A stretch of 64,000 nucleotides of DNA from Parasponia andersonii (GCA_002914805.1 JXTB01000091.1:618253-682252); one strand, 5' to 3'. Numbered from the stretch's first letter, positions 46,561 to 59,476 are shown. Numbers and translations: made by a program. The notes: generated from the sequence alone by a model not told the origin.

Positions 46561-49140
46561 CAAATACTAATACTCAGATATCCAAAGTTATATGAGTACT
46601 AAAAAAAATCTAAATTTTAATTTTTATTATAGGAACAAGCAAGAAAGTGGTTGTTCCAAAAACTTGGCCAACCACTTAACTAAGGTCTCATCTATTATAA
46701 AGAAATAATAGTGAATATTTTATTTTTGGAAGCAACACAAAGAGTAAATTCATTTATATAAATGAAGTTAATAACAATTTTTTGACTATCTTGGAGAATG
46801 TTTTATTAGAAATATAATTTGCTTAATGTTTGTCAACTGTATAATTAGGGTTATTAAGTTTTTTTGTTTAGCCTTTCAAATATTCAATTTGAAAATTTGA
46901 ACAAATGAGATTATATCTTTTGATCAATAAATATTTTTATTTTGAAAAAGTTTTCAAGTCAAGATAATTTTTTTTTTGCTTTAAAAGAAAATATTTATTG
47001 ATTATGGCATATAAGTGTTGGACATATTAGTATGGGTTAAAATTTCAAATCTTTACTCAGGAAATCTTATTATAATTTACCTAGTTTAATTTTTGAAAAT
47101 AACAAGATTTGTAAAATATATACTTTAGAAAATAAGATGATTTTTTTTTGAAAATTATTATACTCTTTAGGTCGTTGATAATTTTTTTAACAAAAGGATT
47201 TACATGACTTTCTTTATTAGTTTCAAAATAGCAATGTCAAATACAAATATTTTACTAAAATATATTTTTTCTTACCAAAGTCATTAACAGTATTTATGAT
47301 ATTTTATACCGGGTCTTGATTAGACTTATTTTAAATGAGATACTATTATGAGTTTTGAAATAAATAAAAACCCAATACTAGTTATTTTAGAGTATTTGGA
47401 TGCAAATATTTTATTTTTTTAAAACACTAAAGACAACTTGAAAATTGTGATTCAAATCCAATATTAGAACTTTTCTTGATTACTTTACTACTAATAATGT
47501 ATAAATAGAGTTTTCAAAAAAAAAAAAAAAACTAAGTAGTAGATGAATCTATCCATATGATATTTGATGAAACTAATGACTCTTCCAAAAAGAAAAATAT
47601 AGATGATATTGTTGTAGATATGAAATAAAGCTTGAATGATTGGATCTTAACGACAAATCAAAGATAATAATTGAGTCCAATCTCAATACAAAGAAGATGA
47701 AAAGATTTTAGAAAAATAGAATCTTTATCAATTAATCAAAGTACGTCTTCTTAAAAAGTTTGAGCTTGAACATTTAAAGTTTGTGTAGATACCGAAAGAA
47801 AGAAAACTGGATATGACTGGTTTTATAGAATTATTTATGAGCCTTATTTAACTGATATATTAATTACTCATATATAATTCTAATTACTTGTGTAATGCAT
47901 ATTGCTTAAACTCTTATTTTTGTACAAATCCTTGATGGTTATTCATATCAAACCCTGAATACATTAATTGAATAATTCTATTTCTATTGGGATATATCTT
48001 ATGCATATATATAGATAGATGTATGGGAGCTGATTTTAGAACTAAAATAAAATTATTTGAATTCAATGATTATATTTTGCAACTTTGTCACTTTACATAT
48101 TCGTATATGATTATTCATCCTATGACATTATATAAGTAAATCTTTTGATGAATATCTTATTTAAATTTTTTTTTTTTGACTTTCAGGACTTAGATTGACA
48201 TTATTTGAGCTTAAATGATAATGTAGATTCTATGTTAAGAATTTATGATATATGAATTCTTGTCTTGAATGTTTCTCTTAGTTTTGATACGTAATACTTG
48301 ATCTTTTATTTGTCATTGATATCTCTCATATATGAATGATATTTTCTCACTTTAGTTATTAATATTTTGATCATAATTCATATATTAAGGAGGAACATAT
48401 TTATGATTTGCTTATTTGTAATTATTATTTTTTTTTCATGAGTTTCTCTATATTTAGACAAAAATAAATAAAGAGAAATTATTTTACTTTTATACTTGAC
48501 TGATTTGAATTTCTCATATATTTTGTGACGATTATACTTAGAAAAATATTTTTTCAACAAATGAAATATTAAGATTTAGATCTTTCATTATCTTGATTTG
48601 ATGCAACTTCTCTATTTTGAATATGTTATAGTTGTCATACTTACTATCAGTAAAGAAAATTGTATCAAAAATTAAAAAGAATGCTCTTATTTTCACATAT
48701 TATTGTTCAATCTTTTGTTTGATATTTGTTATTCTTATTTTGAAGATTGTTCAATTGTTAATTCCTCTATATCTCCTAATTGCATAACTTATCACGTTAT
48801 TTTTCATATGAGAGAAAATTATTTGTATATTACTCTTCCATATAATTTTATCATGATTTCATAGGAGAAGAGAAATATACTAAATTAATGTGGGGAGAAT
48901 TTTATTTCAATGGGATAGATTGATTTTTATGAGATATTATTTAGTTTAAAAAATGTGTTTAATCTTTTTAATGATATCAAAAGAAAGAGAAGAATGATAG
49001 TTTTTGAATATGAGGAGAAAAAGATTTATCTATGAGTGCACATATTTTAAGAGAGAGAATTTGTTTAATATACATTCTTTTTACATTTTTTCATAATATA
49101 CTTATGATACTTAATTAAGTTAAAAAGGAAGAACAAGTCC
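46561..49140 (+). other. SIRE-like internal region, largely unrecognisable
   Basis: ESIHMIFDETND (about 47557-47595) resembles the spacer between integrase and RT in this lineage. I found no protease, integrase or RT motifs. Words such as TATCAAAAGAAAGAGAAGAATG (about 48975) resemble the purine-rich 3' region of SIRE-like elements. Confidence 0.45.
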
Positions 49141-49145
49141 CTTTT

Positions 49146-50463
49146 ATTATCCCAAGATTAGCTAACTCAAGAGGGGGTTGAATTAATTAGGTTTTAAAAA
49201 TTTTTGCAAACTTTTCAGGATAATCAAGTGAATTATGTAAGTAATGAATATATCAAGTAAAAAAATAGCTAAATAACACACACAAAGTTAAAGTAAATAA
49301 ATAAATTAAAGAGATAAGAATAGAAAAGTGCAAACATTATTTTTACGAGATTCAACAAATACAAAAGTTTATCTACGTTTCCGACCCTCGGTAATACGCT
49401 TCGAGCTTTTCACTATCGCACCAAGAATATGGGCTTGATCGACCCTTCTATAAACTAATTAATTTCTCCTTAGTTACTTACAGTAGTCTTGCATCTAGCT
49501 CTATCATGTCTAACTACAGATTATTTAGACTCTAGTTCTAATCTCTCCTAAACCGCATTGTTTATGAATCCAGTGCCAATATCACCTCACAATTACAATT
49601 TTGTTTTTGTTGAATCACTTAATGAGAATTTCTCTCTATTAAAAGTATTTAATACAGGGTAAACTTAGAGAGAATAAATACAAATACAAGATATGATCAA
49701 GTTTGGCTTAATTGATTTTTGTTAAAAGAAGTGGTTTTGAAAGTTTAGATCATAAAAATTTATTAGAACAACTTGAAGATATGGTATGAGCAATATGAGG
49801 ATGTTTAAAAGTTATATCTAGTCTTAAAATGATTCTTATTTATAAGATTGGATGAAAAATAGTCGTTTTAGACTGTTTGATAGATAATCTGTCATTTTCA
49901 ATCGACCAAAAATAGGTTTTTAGTATACTCCCGTGAAGTAGCTTTTGGAAGTGCAGTTCTAAAAGTCGAATTTAAAAGCGGTTAAAAGCAGCTCTAGAAA
50001 CCAAAAATTCTAGTAATAAAATTTTCATTTTATTTCAAGTTTCTTTCAATTCTTTTCAAAATTGTGACCTCTTAAATTGATTTTTATGAAATATAGAACT
50101 TTTAGAAAATCATAAATCAATTTAAAAAATTTTATAATTTTAATTTTTAAACTTTAATCAGAGATAAATCTATTTGATTATGTTAGTTTAAAATGTTCTA
50201 TTTTAGAAAAATTTGAGCCATTAAGATCATATATTATGTAAACATTTATTCAAATATAAGAACTAAATATTTAAACTTTACTAGTCTAAGTCTTGTATTC
50301 TTGATCTTTATCTTCAAGATCTTTTCCGTAGTCCATCTTGAATATTTTATTATCATTTCAATTAAATTGTTATATATTCAAGTAGGTCCTTAGTTCTTAA
50401 TCATATATTTGTTAACTTTTAAAACATGAGCATAAGATTGATGATACAAAATATGAGTCAACA
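49146..50463 (-). repeat. Inverted solo LTR nested in the SIRE-like element
   Basis: Read on the minus strand it begins TGTTGACTCATATTTTG and ends ...TTAGCTAATCTTGGGATAAT. Its 3' half aligns with the other LTRs here (TTTGTTGAATCTCGTAAAAA, GTTAGCTAATCTTG). CTTTT occurs directly on both sides (49141-49145 and 50464-50468), a perfect 5-bp target duplication. No internal sequence is attached, so it is a solo LTR. Confidence 0.82.
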
Positions 50464-50613
50464 CTTTTCACTTTATAAAGCATATTTTGAGGTAAAACTT
50501 AGAGTATGGTAAGGATTAAGGTAAACTTGTAAAATTTCATATTTTCGAATCCTTATTACATATATTTTTTTATCTCATAAATCAATATTTGTCATTATCA
50601 AAAATAGAGAGAT

Positions 50614-52066
50614 TATTGATATATAAGAATTTCAATTTTACTCACTCTTATTTTGAAAATAATAAATATTTGATTCAATACTAATATTTTAACTTAAGTA
50701 TGTAGTAAAATAGTTTTATTCTAACTCAAGTTAATCAAGGAATTAAGCTTGAAAATGGATTATATTGGACTTATTAGAATCAAACGTCAAGATGGATAAT
50801 CAAGATATAAGACCGTATTTAAATATGGTATATTTTTTACTTAGTATTGTATTTGATTTAGTATATTACATATAGATTCTTTTTGCATTGACTCATACTT
50901 TTAAAAAGAATTTTCAAACTATCTTAAGTTTAAAATAGTTATTTTGTTTTATAAGTTTGATAATAGATATAATAATTTTTGATAGCCAAAGGATTCTTTA
51001 AAAGATTATTATCCATATTTTAAAGTAATCAAATCAACTTTGGAAATTTGAATTTGAAATATGCCTAAAAATTTGCCATAATTTAAAAAATACTAAAAAT
51101 CCTGTTAGAATTTAAAAAATGACCAAAAATGGGTTTGGTCGAGCAAAAATATTTTTGGTCGATTAACAATGATTTTGGTCGACAAAAGTTGGTCGGCCAC
51201 TTTTCAAATTAGTGGCCAGAAATGACCGTTAGAACTTAACTGATTTATCAAACTTTAACGACTATATTTTTTGTTGACTAACTTTAATTTCAGTCGACCA
51301 AACTTTAGTACCAAGCTCATTTGGTGGCATTTAATACTTGACTATAAACCTAAATTTATATCTATCTACTCTTAAAGTGTCTTAGCCTATTTTCATATCA
51401 ATTATACTTTCAAATCATATTGAGCCAATTTTAGAATATCTATAATATATTGTTCTCAAATCGCCTAAGCTAAAATTGTATTCATAATTTTTGTGAGGAG
51501 GGCTTTTGAGTGTGTTCATTTTTATATTGAAAAACTATTTAAGTTAATGTAAGATTGGCATCAGAGTCATAAATAACCTCTGTATAGGTGAGAATGCCAC
51601 CAGAGTTTAAACAACCGATCAGCTGGCGAGTTTGGCACCATTGTCTAAACAATCCATATAGGAAAGGTTAGTACTAAAGTTCAAATAATCTGAGATTAGG
51701 TGTAATAGAATCAGAATCAAGACTATCGTAAACGTTAGGGTGTGCTTAAGAAGAATTTACTCCATTTGTACAAGGGTCGGTCAAGCCCATAATCTTAAAT
51801 CGATAGTGGAAAGTACAAAGCAAGTTGCCAAGGACCGAGAACGTAGACAAACACTTGTATTTGTCAAATCTCGTAAAAATAGCATTTGTAGTCTTTCTAT
51901 CATTATCTCATTAATTTATTTGTTTTGAGATTATGCTAATTTATTTGTTATTTTTACTTGTTCTATTCATTGCTTGATCATTCTAGTTGTTTAATTCGAA
52001 AAATTTGTAAAAGTTTTTAAGACTCGCTTCACTCCCTCTTAGATTAGTTAATCTTGGGCTAAGAAT
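50614..52066 (+). repeat. SIRE-like LTR, right
   Basis: Starts TATTGATATATAAG after a degenerate polypurine tract. Several TTTTGGTCGA-type words occur at 51125-51310. It ends ...TTAATCTTGGGCTAAGAA. Confidence 0.82.
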
Positions 52067-52220
52067 TAATATTAGAGTTTAAAGCTCAAATTTAAAAGAC
52101 CTAATATTTTGAGATGACTAACCGAAACAATTTTCAAACTTTTCATATAAGGGGTTTTCAACTATTACACTATTATTTTTTAATGGAATCAATTTTAATT
52201 ATTGAAAAAATATAATGTTT
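52067..52220 (+). pseudogene. Second primer site and gag start after the right SIRE-like LTR
   Basis: TAATATTAGAG (decayed primer site), TTTAAAGCTCAAATTT, then ATGACTAACCGAAACAATTT matching the gag start at 45303. Similarity to the left copy stops at about 52220. Confidence 0.7.
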
Positions 52221-54693
52221 TTTTTCTTAGTTGTTTGTTTAGAGAAAGAAAAAGAAATTAAGAGGAAAATAAGTAAGATTCTTGATATGATATTATTTTA
52301 GCAAATACAGGTAACAAATATAGATAAGATAGTAAATGGTAATACTTCTATGCGTCGAATTCTTATGCTAATTTTTTAACAAATACTACTCTTGTTTTTT
52401 TTAAAAGAAACTATTCTAGTATTTATGCACCAGAGATAAATTTTTATGCGTGAACATGACATCATATGCTTCATCATTATTTTCCTTTGGAGAGCGAGAC
52501 AGAGCATTAATAGTGGAGGTCGTTCCACGGCTGGATAAAAGTTGCTGTAAGAATCATTGGAATCTCCCTCGGTCTTTTTCAAATGTGCAAATGCGCACGT
52601 GGACCCATGGATCATGAGATCAAACGGCTGTAATACGTGGAAATGGATGAATTGTTATTTCTTTTCTTGTTTGAAAGTTACCTTCTTGGACCCTTCAAAA
52701 AAGAAAAAAAGAAAGTTACCTCCTCGGAGCTTTCATACATTAACTTTTACCCTTTCTTCTAAAAAAAATAAAATAAAAAACTTTTACCCGAAATTTGAGA
52801 ATGAGGAAGATTAAAGCGACCCATCACCAAACAATTTATTCCTATCACATTGTCAAGATTAACATGACGCATTTCACCCTTTCCGAATAAGATTCTCTAT
52901 ATATATAGAAATCTGTTTTGGTCCTACTTCAATAGCAATTATCACATATATTTCACAAAAACTAAAAAATGTAGTTATATTTTCTTGAGCTTTTAAATCA
53001 CGCATGTGATGTAGTAAAACCTAGGAATACTAGCGGCACATGTTTTTTTTTAAAAAAAAAAAACTTTCTCATTTTATTATTTGACATTCGCGCTTCATTT
53101 ATTTTCCTCACATTTTAATAAAAGGAGTACGTATGTCAAATTAATAGTAAGATTAGAGTAACTTTAGCATTTTTTTTTCATTATAGTATCAATAATCAAA
53201 CTTGATCCGTGAAAGAAAAGGTACGAAAAATAGAGAATTTTTATGAATTTAGCTAAATACAACTTTGACAATGATAAAAATGAACAATCAGTACACAGAC
53301 AGTTATACACATATTTTTTGGCTGATATAGAAAAAGGTACGAAACCACAAATACTTTGATGTCCTAATATCCCAAATTTTGCTAACTCAAAAGTAGATCG
53401 TCACAAGGATTCAATTTCGAATTGATTGCCAAATTACGATGAACCAAGCACTTAAAGTCGGTTGCACTTTCATTGACATTGGTCCATTCAATCCCCACGC
53501 ACAAAAGCCTTATAAGTTTGCATATTCGCAACATAATAACACTACTTATGTTAAATAATTTGATAAATATGACATTAGGTAAATGGTGAGTATTTAGCGA
53601 ATGTATTCTTTCGTTTTTCACTCCACTCATTAATTAATTACCTCATATAAAACCCTACTTTTCAGGTTAGCATTTTCCTTCGCAATGTGACTTTGAGGAA
53701 TGGTAATGCTTGTACATTTTTTTTCCCTTGTGTTTGTGGTTGGCTGAATTACAATTTTTCCCTCTTGAATCTATCTAGCTAGCTTAAATGCTTAATATAT
53801 ATATTTTTTTAATCTAAACAACTGACGGCACATGATGGGCTCTAAGTCAGAAGGTTTTTTTGTCCACAGTGCATGTTGAGTCGAAAATGCTCCTCCCTTT
53901 GAGGACAAAACTGAATCAATCAAAGCCCGGGTAGTACAGTAGTGAATCTTTCGGTTATTTACATTGGAGGACGAGCAAAAGAAAAAGTTACAGACATTAG
54001 ATACACAAATTAATCATCGTATCAAAAACCAAACATATATAAAAATAAATAAAATTAAAAAAAAAAAAGTTTAATAGGTATACATTGTTTAGAATATGAT
54101 AGCGATAAGACACGTGTCGGTTATAACCGGCGATTACATTGATACGCACGTCTGCCTTCCTTTCACTTTGCTTCAGCGTGCTCTGGGTGTTGAGTAGTGC
54201 ACCATGCTTGCGTGTTGCGTTGCGGTCCATGCAATTGATAAGGCTGTATTTCTATCCATTATTCCCGATCACTATCCCAATCAACACGATCGACGAATTG
54301 ATATATCTTCGATCATTACCCGATCAACGGTTCTGATAAAATTCGGGACAAATGATTGTACGGACGGGCATTGCCCTTATTAACTAGTTAAACGGCCGCG
54401 TTCCCTTGAGCTTTCCACTGATTTTGTCAACGAGTTCGGGGGGACGCTAGCTAGCAAGCTAATATATAAATATATATATATATATCGAATTAATTGTGGG
54501 GGGTCCCCAAACCAAGATACCCTTATGGTACAAGTTGGAAAAAAAATAAAGGTTAGGAGTATCTTCACTCTTTCATCATGTTCCCATACTTCTAATAATT
54601 AATCCTCTGTGTATACTGTATATATATAAGCGCACCGACTTTACACTTTCTATTCCAAAAATTTATCACTTCCACCACTTCTCCTCATCAAAT
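52221..54693. other. Intergenic, subtilase upstream region
   Basis: No gene recognised. The ORFs here (e.g. 52557-52814, 53382-53630) lack family resemblance. CTAGCTAGC-like palindromic words occur near 54450. Confidence 0.45.
54619..54629 (+). promoter_or_regulatory. TATA box of the subtilase gene
   Basis: GTATATATATAAG lies about 70 bp before the start codon. The spacing implies a short leader of about 40 bases. Confidence 0.6.
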
Positions 54694-57003
54694 ATGGCTT
54701 CCTGTAATACTAACACCGCTTCTTCTTATGATCATTGGTCTCTTTCTCTCTTCTTTACTATTACTATCTCAAATCTCGTCTCGGCTCAAATATTATCAAC
54801 CGATAATTACATAATCAATATGGATTTATCAGCAATGCCCAAAGCCTTTAACGATCACCATTCCTGGTACTCGGCCACATTGTTATCTTCTTTCCCCGAA
54901 AATGTGCCCCAAACAACCTCTATTAATTCTAAGCTCATCTATAGCTACACTCACGTCATAAAGGGTTTCAGCGCCACCCTAACGGCCGAGGAACTCAGAG
55001 CCATTAAAACCTCTCCGGGCTATGTTTCCTCCATCAAAGACTTACCCGTCAAAGTTGACACGACTCACTCGTCCCGATTCCTCGGCCTCAACTCGAACTC
55101 GGGCGCGTGGCCGGAGTCGAACTACGGCAAAGACGTAATAATCGGCCTGGTGGACACCGGGGTTTGGCCGGAGAGCGAAAGCTTTGGCGACGACGGAATG
55201 ACCGAGATTCCGTCGAGGTGGAAAGGGGAATGCGAGAGTGGGACCCAGTTCAACTCCTCGCTGTGCAATAGGAAGCTAATCGGCGCGCGGTTCTTCAACA
55301 AGGGGCTCGTCGCCATGAACCCAAACATCACGATCGCTGTGAACTCCACGCGCGACACCGACGGCCACGGGACCCACACGTCCACGACGGCCGCGGGGAA
55401 CTACGTCAGCGGCGCGTCGTACTTCGGCTACGCGGATGGGACCGCGAGAGGGGTGGCGCCGCTTGCCCGGGTGGCGATGTACAAGGCCCTGTGGGAGGAA
55501 GGAGCCTACGCTTCGGACATAATCGCAGCCATCGATCAAGCGATCACGGACGGCGTGGATGTGTTATCCTTATCCTTTGGGATAGATGGGGTGCCTTTGT
55601 ATGAGGACCCCGTCGCAATAGCCACATTCGCCGCCTTAGAAAAGGGTATTTTTGTCTCCACGTCAGCGGGGAACGAGGGTCCTTTCTTTGGCTCCTTGCA
55701 CAACGGGATCCCTTGGGTTCTAACCGTCGCTGCCAGCACAATCGACCGAGATTTTGCCGGTATTATCAGTCTCGGGAATGGAGTCTCGGTTACGGGCTCG
55801 TCTCTGTTCCCGGGGAATGCGTCGAAGGCCTCGATTCCAATTGTGGACATGGACGAATGTGATAACCTGAAAAGACTGAAGCAAGTCGGGCGTAAGTATG
55901 TTGTTTGTCGAGACAAAAATGATTCGTTATCGGACCAATTTGATAACGTCCAGAACGCCAAAGTTGCGGGAGCCGTTTTCATTACCAACAACACTGACTT
56001 GGAACTCTTCATCCAGACCTCGTTTCCCGCCATCTATCTCAACCTGAAAGACGGCGAAATCATCGGAGACTACATCAAGGCCGATGGCGAACCGAAAGCC
56101 TGCATGGAATTTCATCGAACGGTTCTTGGCACCAAGCCAGCGCCGAGTGCAACTAGCTACACTTCCAGAGGGCCTTCGCCGAGCTGTCCCGCGGTCTTGA
56201 AGCCCGACATAATGGCTCCCGGGTCGTTAATCTTGGCCTCGTGGCCGCCAAATAGTACGGTTGCAACGGTTAACGGCCGCCAACTTTACAGTAATTTCGA
56301 TCTGTTGTCGGGAACATCGATGTCTTGCCCACATGCAGCGGGAGTGGCGGCGCTTATCAAAGGCGCACGCCCCGAGTGGAGCCCCGCCGCCATACGCTCG
56401 GCCATAATGACGTCCGCGGACACCACGGACAACACTCTCGGCCCCATCAAGGACATCGGCTTCGGTAACGAGCCGGCGAGTCCTCTAGCAATGGGTTCCG
56501 GCCACATTAACCCGAACAAGGCCCTCGAGCCAGGGCTCATTTACGACGTCGCTTTACAGGATTATATCAATCTTCTCTGCGCGCTAAACTACACCGATAA
56601 GAATATCACGATCATCACCAAGTCAGCCTCGTTGAATTGCTCGACGCCGTCGTTGGATCTTAACTACCCTTCGTTTATCGCGTTCTTCAACGCGAATGAC
56701 TCAAAATCCGATTTGGAAACTTTACAAGAGTTCCGGAGAACTGTGACGAATATAGGTGAAGGAAAGTCAACATATGTGGCGAGTGTCACTCCCATGAAGG
56801 GGTTGAAGGTCAGTGTTACCCCAGATAAATTGGTTTTCCAAGAGAAGAACGAGAAGAAGAGCTTCAAATTGAGTGTAGAGGGTCCGAGACTGTTGAAAGA
56901 GACGTTAGTTTTTGGTTACCTTAGTTGGGTGGATAACGAAAACAATTATGTGGTCAGAAGCCCCATAGTGGCCACAAGCCTCGGTTCCAAGGCAGTGTCA
57001 TAG
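54694..57003 (+). CDS. Subtilisin-like serine protease (subtilase), SBT1.9-like, 769 aa, intronless
   Basis: A full-length secreted subtilase in a single exon. Order: N-terminal hydrophobic signal (residues 14-31); I9 propeptide starting NYIINMDLSAMPKAF (38-52) and ending before the mature-type start TTHSSRFLGL (123-132); S8 domain with Asp154 (GLVDTG), His225 (DGHGTH), Asn327 (AGNEGP) and Ser542 (GTSMSCPH); PA-like insert about 375-470; C-terminal fibronectin III-like domain from about 655. All catalytic residues are present, so it should be active in the apoplast; substrates are unknown. Wording such as YIINMDLSAMPKAF, GYVSSIKDLPVKVDTTHSSR and YKALWEEGAYASDIIAAIDQ resembles Arabidopsis SBT1.9. 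Length is normal for the family. The coding region is GC-rich, most strongly at 55080-56550. Confidence 0.96.
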   Translation: MASCNTNTASSYDHWSLSLFFTITISNLVSAQILSTDNYIINMDLSAMPKAFNDHHSWYSATLLSSFPENVPQTTSINSKLIYSYTHVIKGFSATLTAEELRAIKTSPGYVSSIKDLPVKVDTTHSSRFLGLNSNSGAWPESNYGKDVIIGLVDTGVWPESESFGDDGMTEIPSRWKGECESGTQFNSSLCNRKLIGARFFNKGLVAMNPNITIAVNSTRDTDGHGTHTSTTAAGNYVSGASYFGYADGTARGVAPLARVAMYKALWEEGAYASDIIAAIDQAITDGVDVLSLSFGIDGVPLYEDPVAIATFAALEKGIFVSTSAGNEGPFFGSLHNGIPWVLTVAASTIDRDFAGIISLGNGVSVTGSSLFPGNASKASIPIVDMDECDNLKRLKQVGRKYVVCRDKNDSLSDQFDNVQNAKVAGAVFITNNTDLELFIQTSFPAIYLNLKDGEIIGDYIKADGEPKACMEFHRTVLGTKPAPSATSYTSRGPSPSCPAVLKPDIMAPGSLILASWPPNSTVATVNGRQLYSNFDLLSGTSMSCPHAAGVAALIKGARPEWSPAAIRSAIMTSADTTDNTLGPIKDIGFGNEPASPLAMGSGHINPNKALEPGLIYDVALQDYINLLCALNYTDKNITIITKSASLNCSTPSLDLNYPSFIAFFNANDSKSDLETLQEFRRTVTNIGEGKSTYVASVTPMKGLKVSVTPDKLVFQEKNEKKSFKLSVEGPRLLKETLVFGYLSWVDNENNYVVRSPIVATSLGSKAVS

Positions 57004-57069
57004 ATACAGAACCGATTGTATATCAGTACTATACACCAGCTACTATGCTATCATTTCTCTCCTTTGCTG

Positions 57070-57075
57070 AATAAA
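57070..57075 (+). terminator. Probable polyadenylation signal of the subtilase
   Basis: AATAAA 67 bases after the stop codon. Confidence 0.5.
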
Positions 57076-59476
57076 ATTTGCTTGGAATTATAGGTTGATT
57101 GGTTGGCGATCTAGAGCTGGCAAAATACAGCTTATTGGATAGGATTTTTTTTTTTTTTTTTTGGGTTTTATTCAACGGTTGTTACGTTGTAGCTTGTTAA
57201 ATCATATATAGACATGTCATGGAAAAGGGTTTCTAGACAAATTAAAAAAAAAAAAAAAGTTACTGAATCATTGTATTTTGATGACAAAAAATCATTTTGT
57301 TGCATGTGCTAGGCTGTGGGTATCCTATACTATTTCAACTAATTGGAATTTGGGATTGATTTTCTTATCACAATTGTCATTGGATGAACTACTTAATGAG
57401 AAAGTAATAGTACTACAATTAATGCGATAAGTCAAAAGAATAGGATCGGACCCTAGGTCTGAAATTAGTTAGTAAAAAGTGACTAGTTTGCATGGCGTAT
57501 TAGGAGTTATATGCAATGGGGCAATGCTCTACTAATTAATCTTCAGTCGTCGTTGCTGATTCATCATTATATATATACACAATATTTTTCATTTATAAAT
57601 ATTCTGTAAGTAAAAATATCGATCTCAGTCAAAAATGTCTTTAAAAGGAAGTATCTCTTTTTACCTATTTTAAACCTCATACTTAAAAACAGAACAAATT
57701 ATAACCCACTTACATTAAAAAGATTTATTTAATAAAAAATTTAAAGGCCAAAAATGCTCATATATAGGTACATGGCAAGAAAGACTTTTTTTTTAATTAA
57801 ATTATTTTGAGATGATTTTTTTATCATTGGAAAATATTAAAGAGTCTATGGTGCTTGTTTTGTGGTGTTAAGCACGAGAGGTGTCTCTATGTATTGTTCT
57901 CTATCACTAAAGGGCTATTAATTAGTTATCCTATTTAGTGTAAATCTCTCTTTCAAAATTTCAATCAAATTTGTCCGTATTTGTGTATTAATTGATTTTG
58001 ACATGATAAATGAAGCTATATACAATTTACCCAATTAAATTGAATACCGCACTAGTGACTAAATATAATGCTTGGAAAATAAAGACTATCTAGCTCAATC
58101 CAAAAAACAATTGGACGTAATACGAGGTAGAACTTTCACAAATTATTGGTGGGTATTGTGTACACATGGTACATATTTTAAGTATGAGTAATGATACGAA
58201 CACATAAATTTTGCACAAAAAATTTTTTTATAGCATATATTGTAACTACTCTTTATTTTCAGGATTACACCACTTAAAATTACACGGTGTTAGGGCATCT
58301 TTCCACTTTTAAGTTATTTTTTAAGCTATATTTCAAATAAAGGAATTCAGCTCACATTAGATGGTAGTTAATGTTTTACTTAGTTTTAATTTTCGCACAC
58401 GCTTCGTCAACAGCGTTGAACTTTATAACTACTATGTTTTCTTTTTATCTTTTGAAAGTCTTGTCATTCTAATCTAATAGGTACAACCTATGAACCTTAA
58501 ATTTGTATATCTCCCTATATTGGGCTATGTTCTCAAAAGTACTCGTTGGACAAAATCAAGTTGGCCATATAGTTTATTTTGTTTTAGCTTGAAAATTGTA
58601 AAGATGAAATTAGTTATAAGACAACACTTATCTCCTAGTAATAATAAGTTATAATTAGAAACTTTATAAGCCGAACATCTCTAGCTAGCTAGCTATATGG
58701 CCATATAGATTTTGTTACCCGGCCGAGTGGAACTTATTACTCAATCTAGCTTTAATCCAAACAAATCAATAATTAGTTAATCGGAGATAGAGTTAGCTTA
58801 ATTACAAGCGGCAGTCATTAGTTTGGTAGAACACCAAGAAAACCACACGCAAGATGAAAAGGTTTCTTCTTTGTGTTTTCACTCCAGAGAATCGAGATAG
58901 ACAAAAAATTTGATGCATTAGAAAGTGACCTAACGCGTAAATGATTGTCCAGGGGTATGTAAACTCACATTCACATGCTTGTGTTATACAGATAGACTGT
59001 CTATCCTTTTCCTTTCTTTGTTCTATTTATCACCATTTAATTCACTCAATAATGAAAGTCTACTTCCTAATCATAACAAAAGAATAAAGATTCCTATTCC
59101 TTGTAAATTACAATACTTGATCATTGGGTCCACCAGAAACGACAGCTTAAAGGTTGTTATCCGAAATTAAAGGCTACAGCATGCAAACGGCTATATATTA
59201 GGACATGCATACAACAATGTGGATCGACAAGCCCATGTATCTAAATGCGCAAAGGACATCAATTTTGTTAGTTTCGGGAACATATAAGGGGCCGGAAATA
59301 CTCAACATATTAATTTGTTCGTAATTAAAAAATAGTACTATATGTTAGCAAATGAAATTTGAACTGGGCCCATATTACTATTAGTACACATTAATATAAG
59401 TATGTATCATGTATATGACTATGGTTGTACTCAAAAGACCTCTAGATATATATGTATAATTATATATATATATATA
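57076..59476. other. Intergenic
   Basis: No gene is supported. Poly-T and poly-A runs lie at about 57148-57164 and 57245-57258. Confidence 0.45.

Larger units (their letters stand above)
43820..52220 (+). mobile_element. Ty1/copia element, SIRE/Maximus-like, old and partly deleted
   Basis: Two direct LTRs (43820-45254 and 50614-52066) bracket a degenerate primer site, a gag remnant and a polypurine tract (about 50600-50613, degenerate AAAAAGGGGGAG). The ~1.4-kb LTRs with GGTCGACC-like words, the gag start MTNPNNFQKFSYKGYSTTIP and the spacer VIFDETND-like remnant fit this lineage. Most of pol is missing. The LTRs differ at roughly a fifth of positions by eye, so it is the oldest LTR element here. 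It contains an inverted solo LTR (49146-50463), and its right LTR is followed by a second primer site and gag start. Confidence 0.82.

Noticed and set aside
55536..56033. 165-aa ORF and others antisense to the subtilase
   Set aside because: Shadow of the GC-rich subtilase codons; the sense frame has all catalytic motifs.
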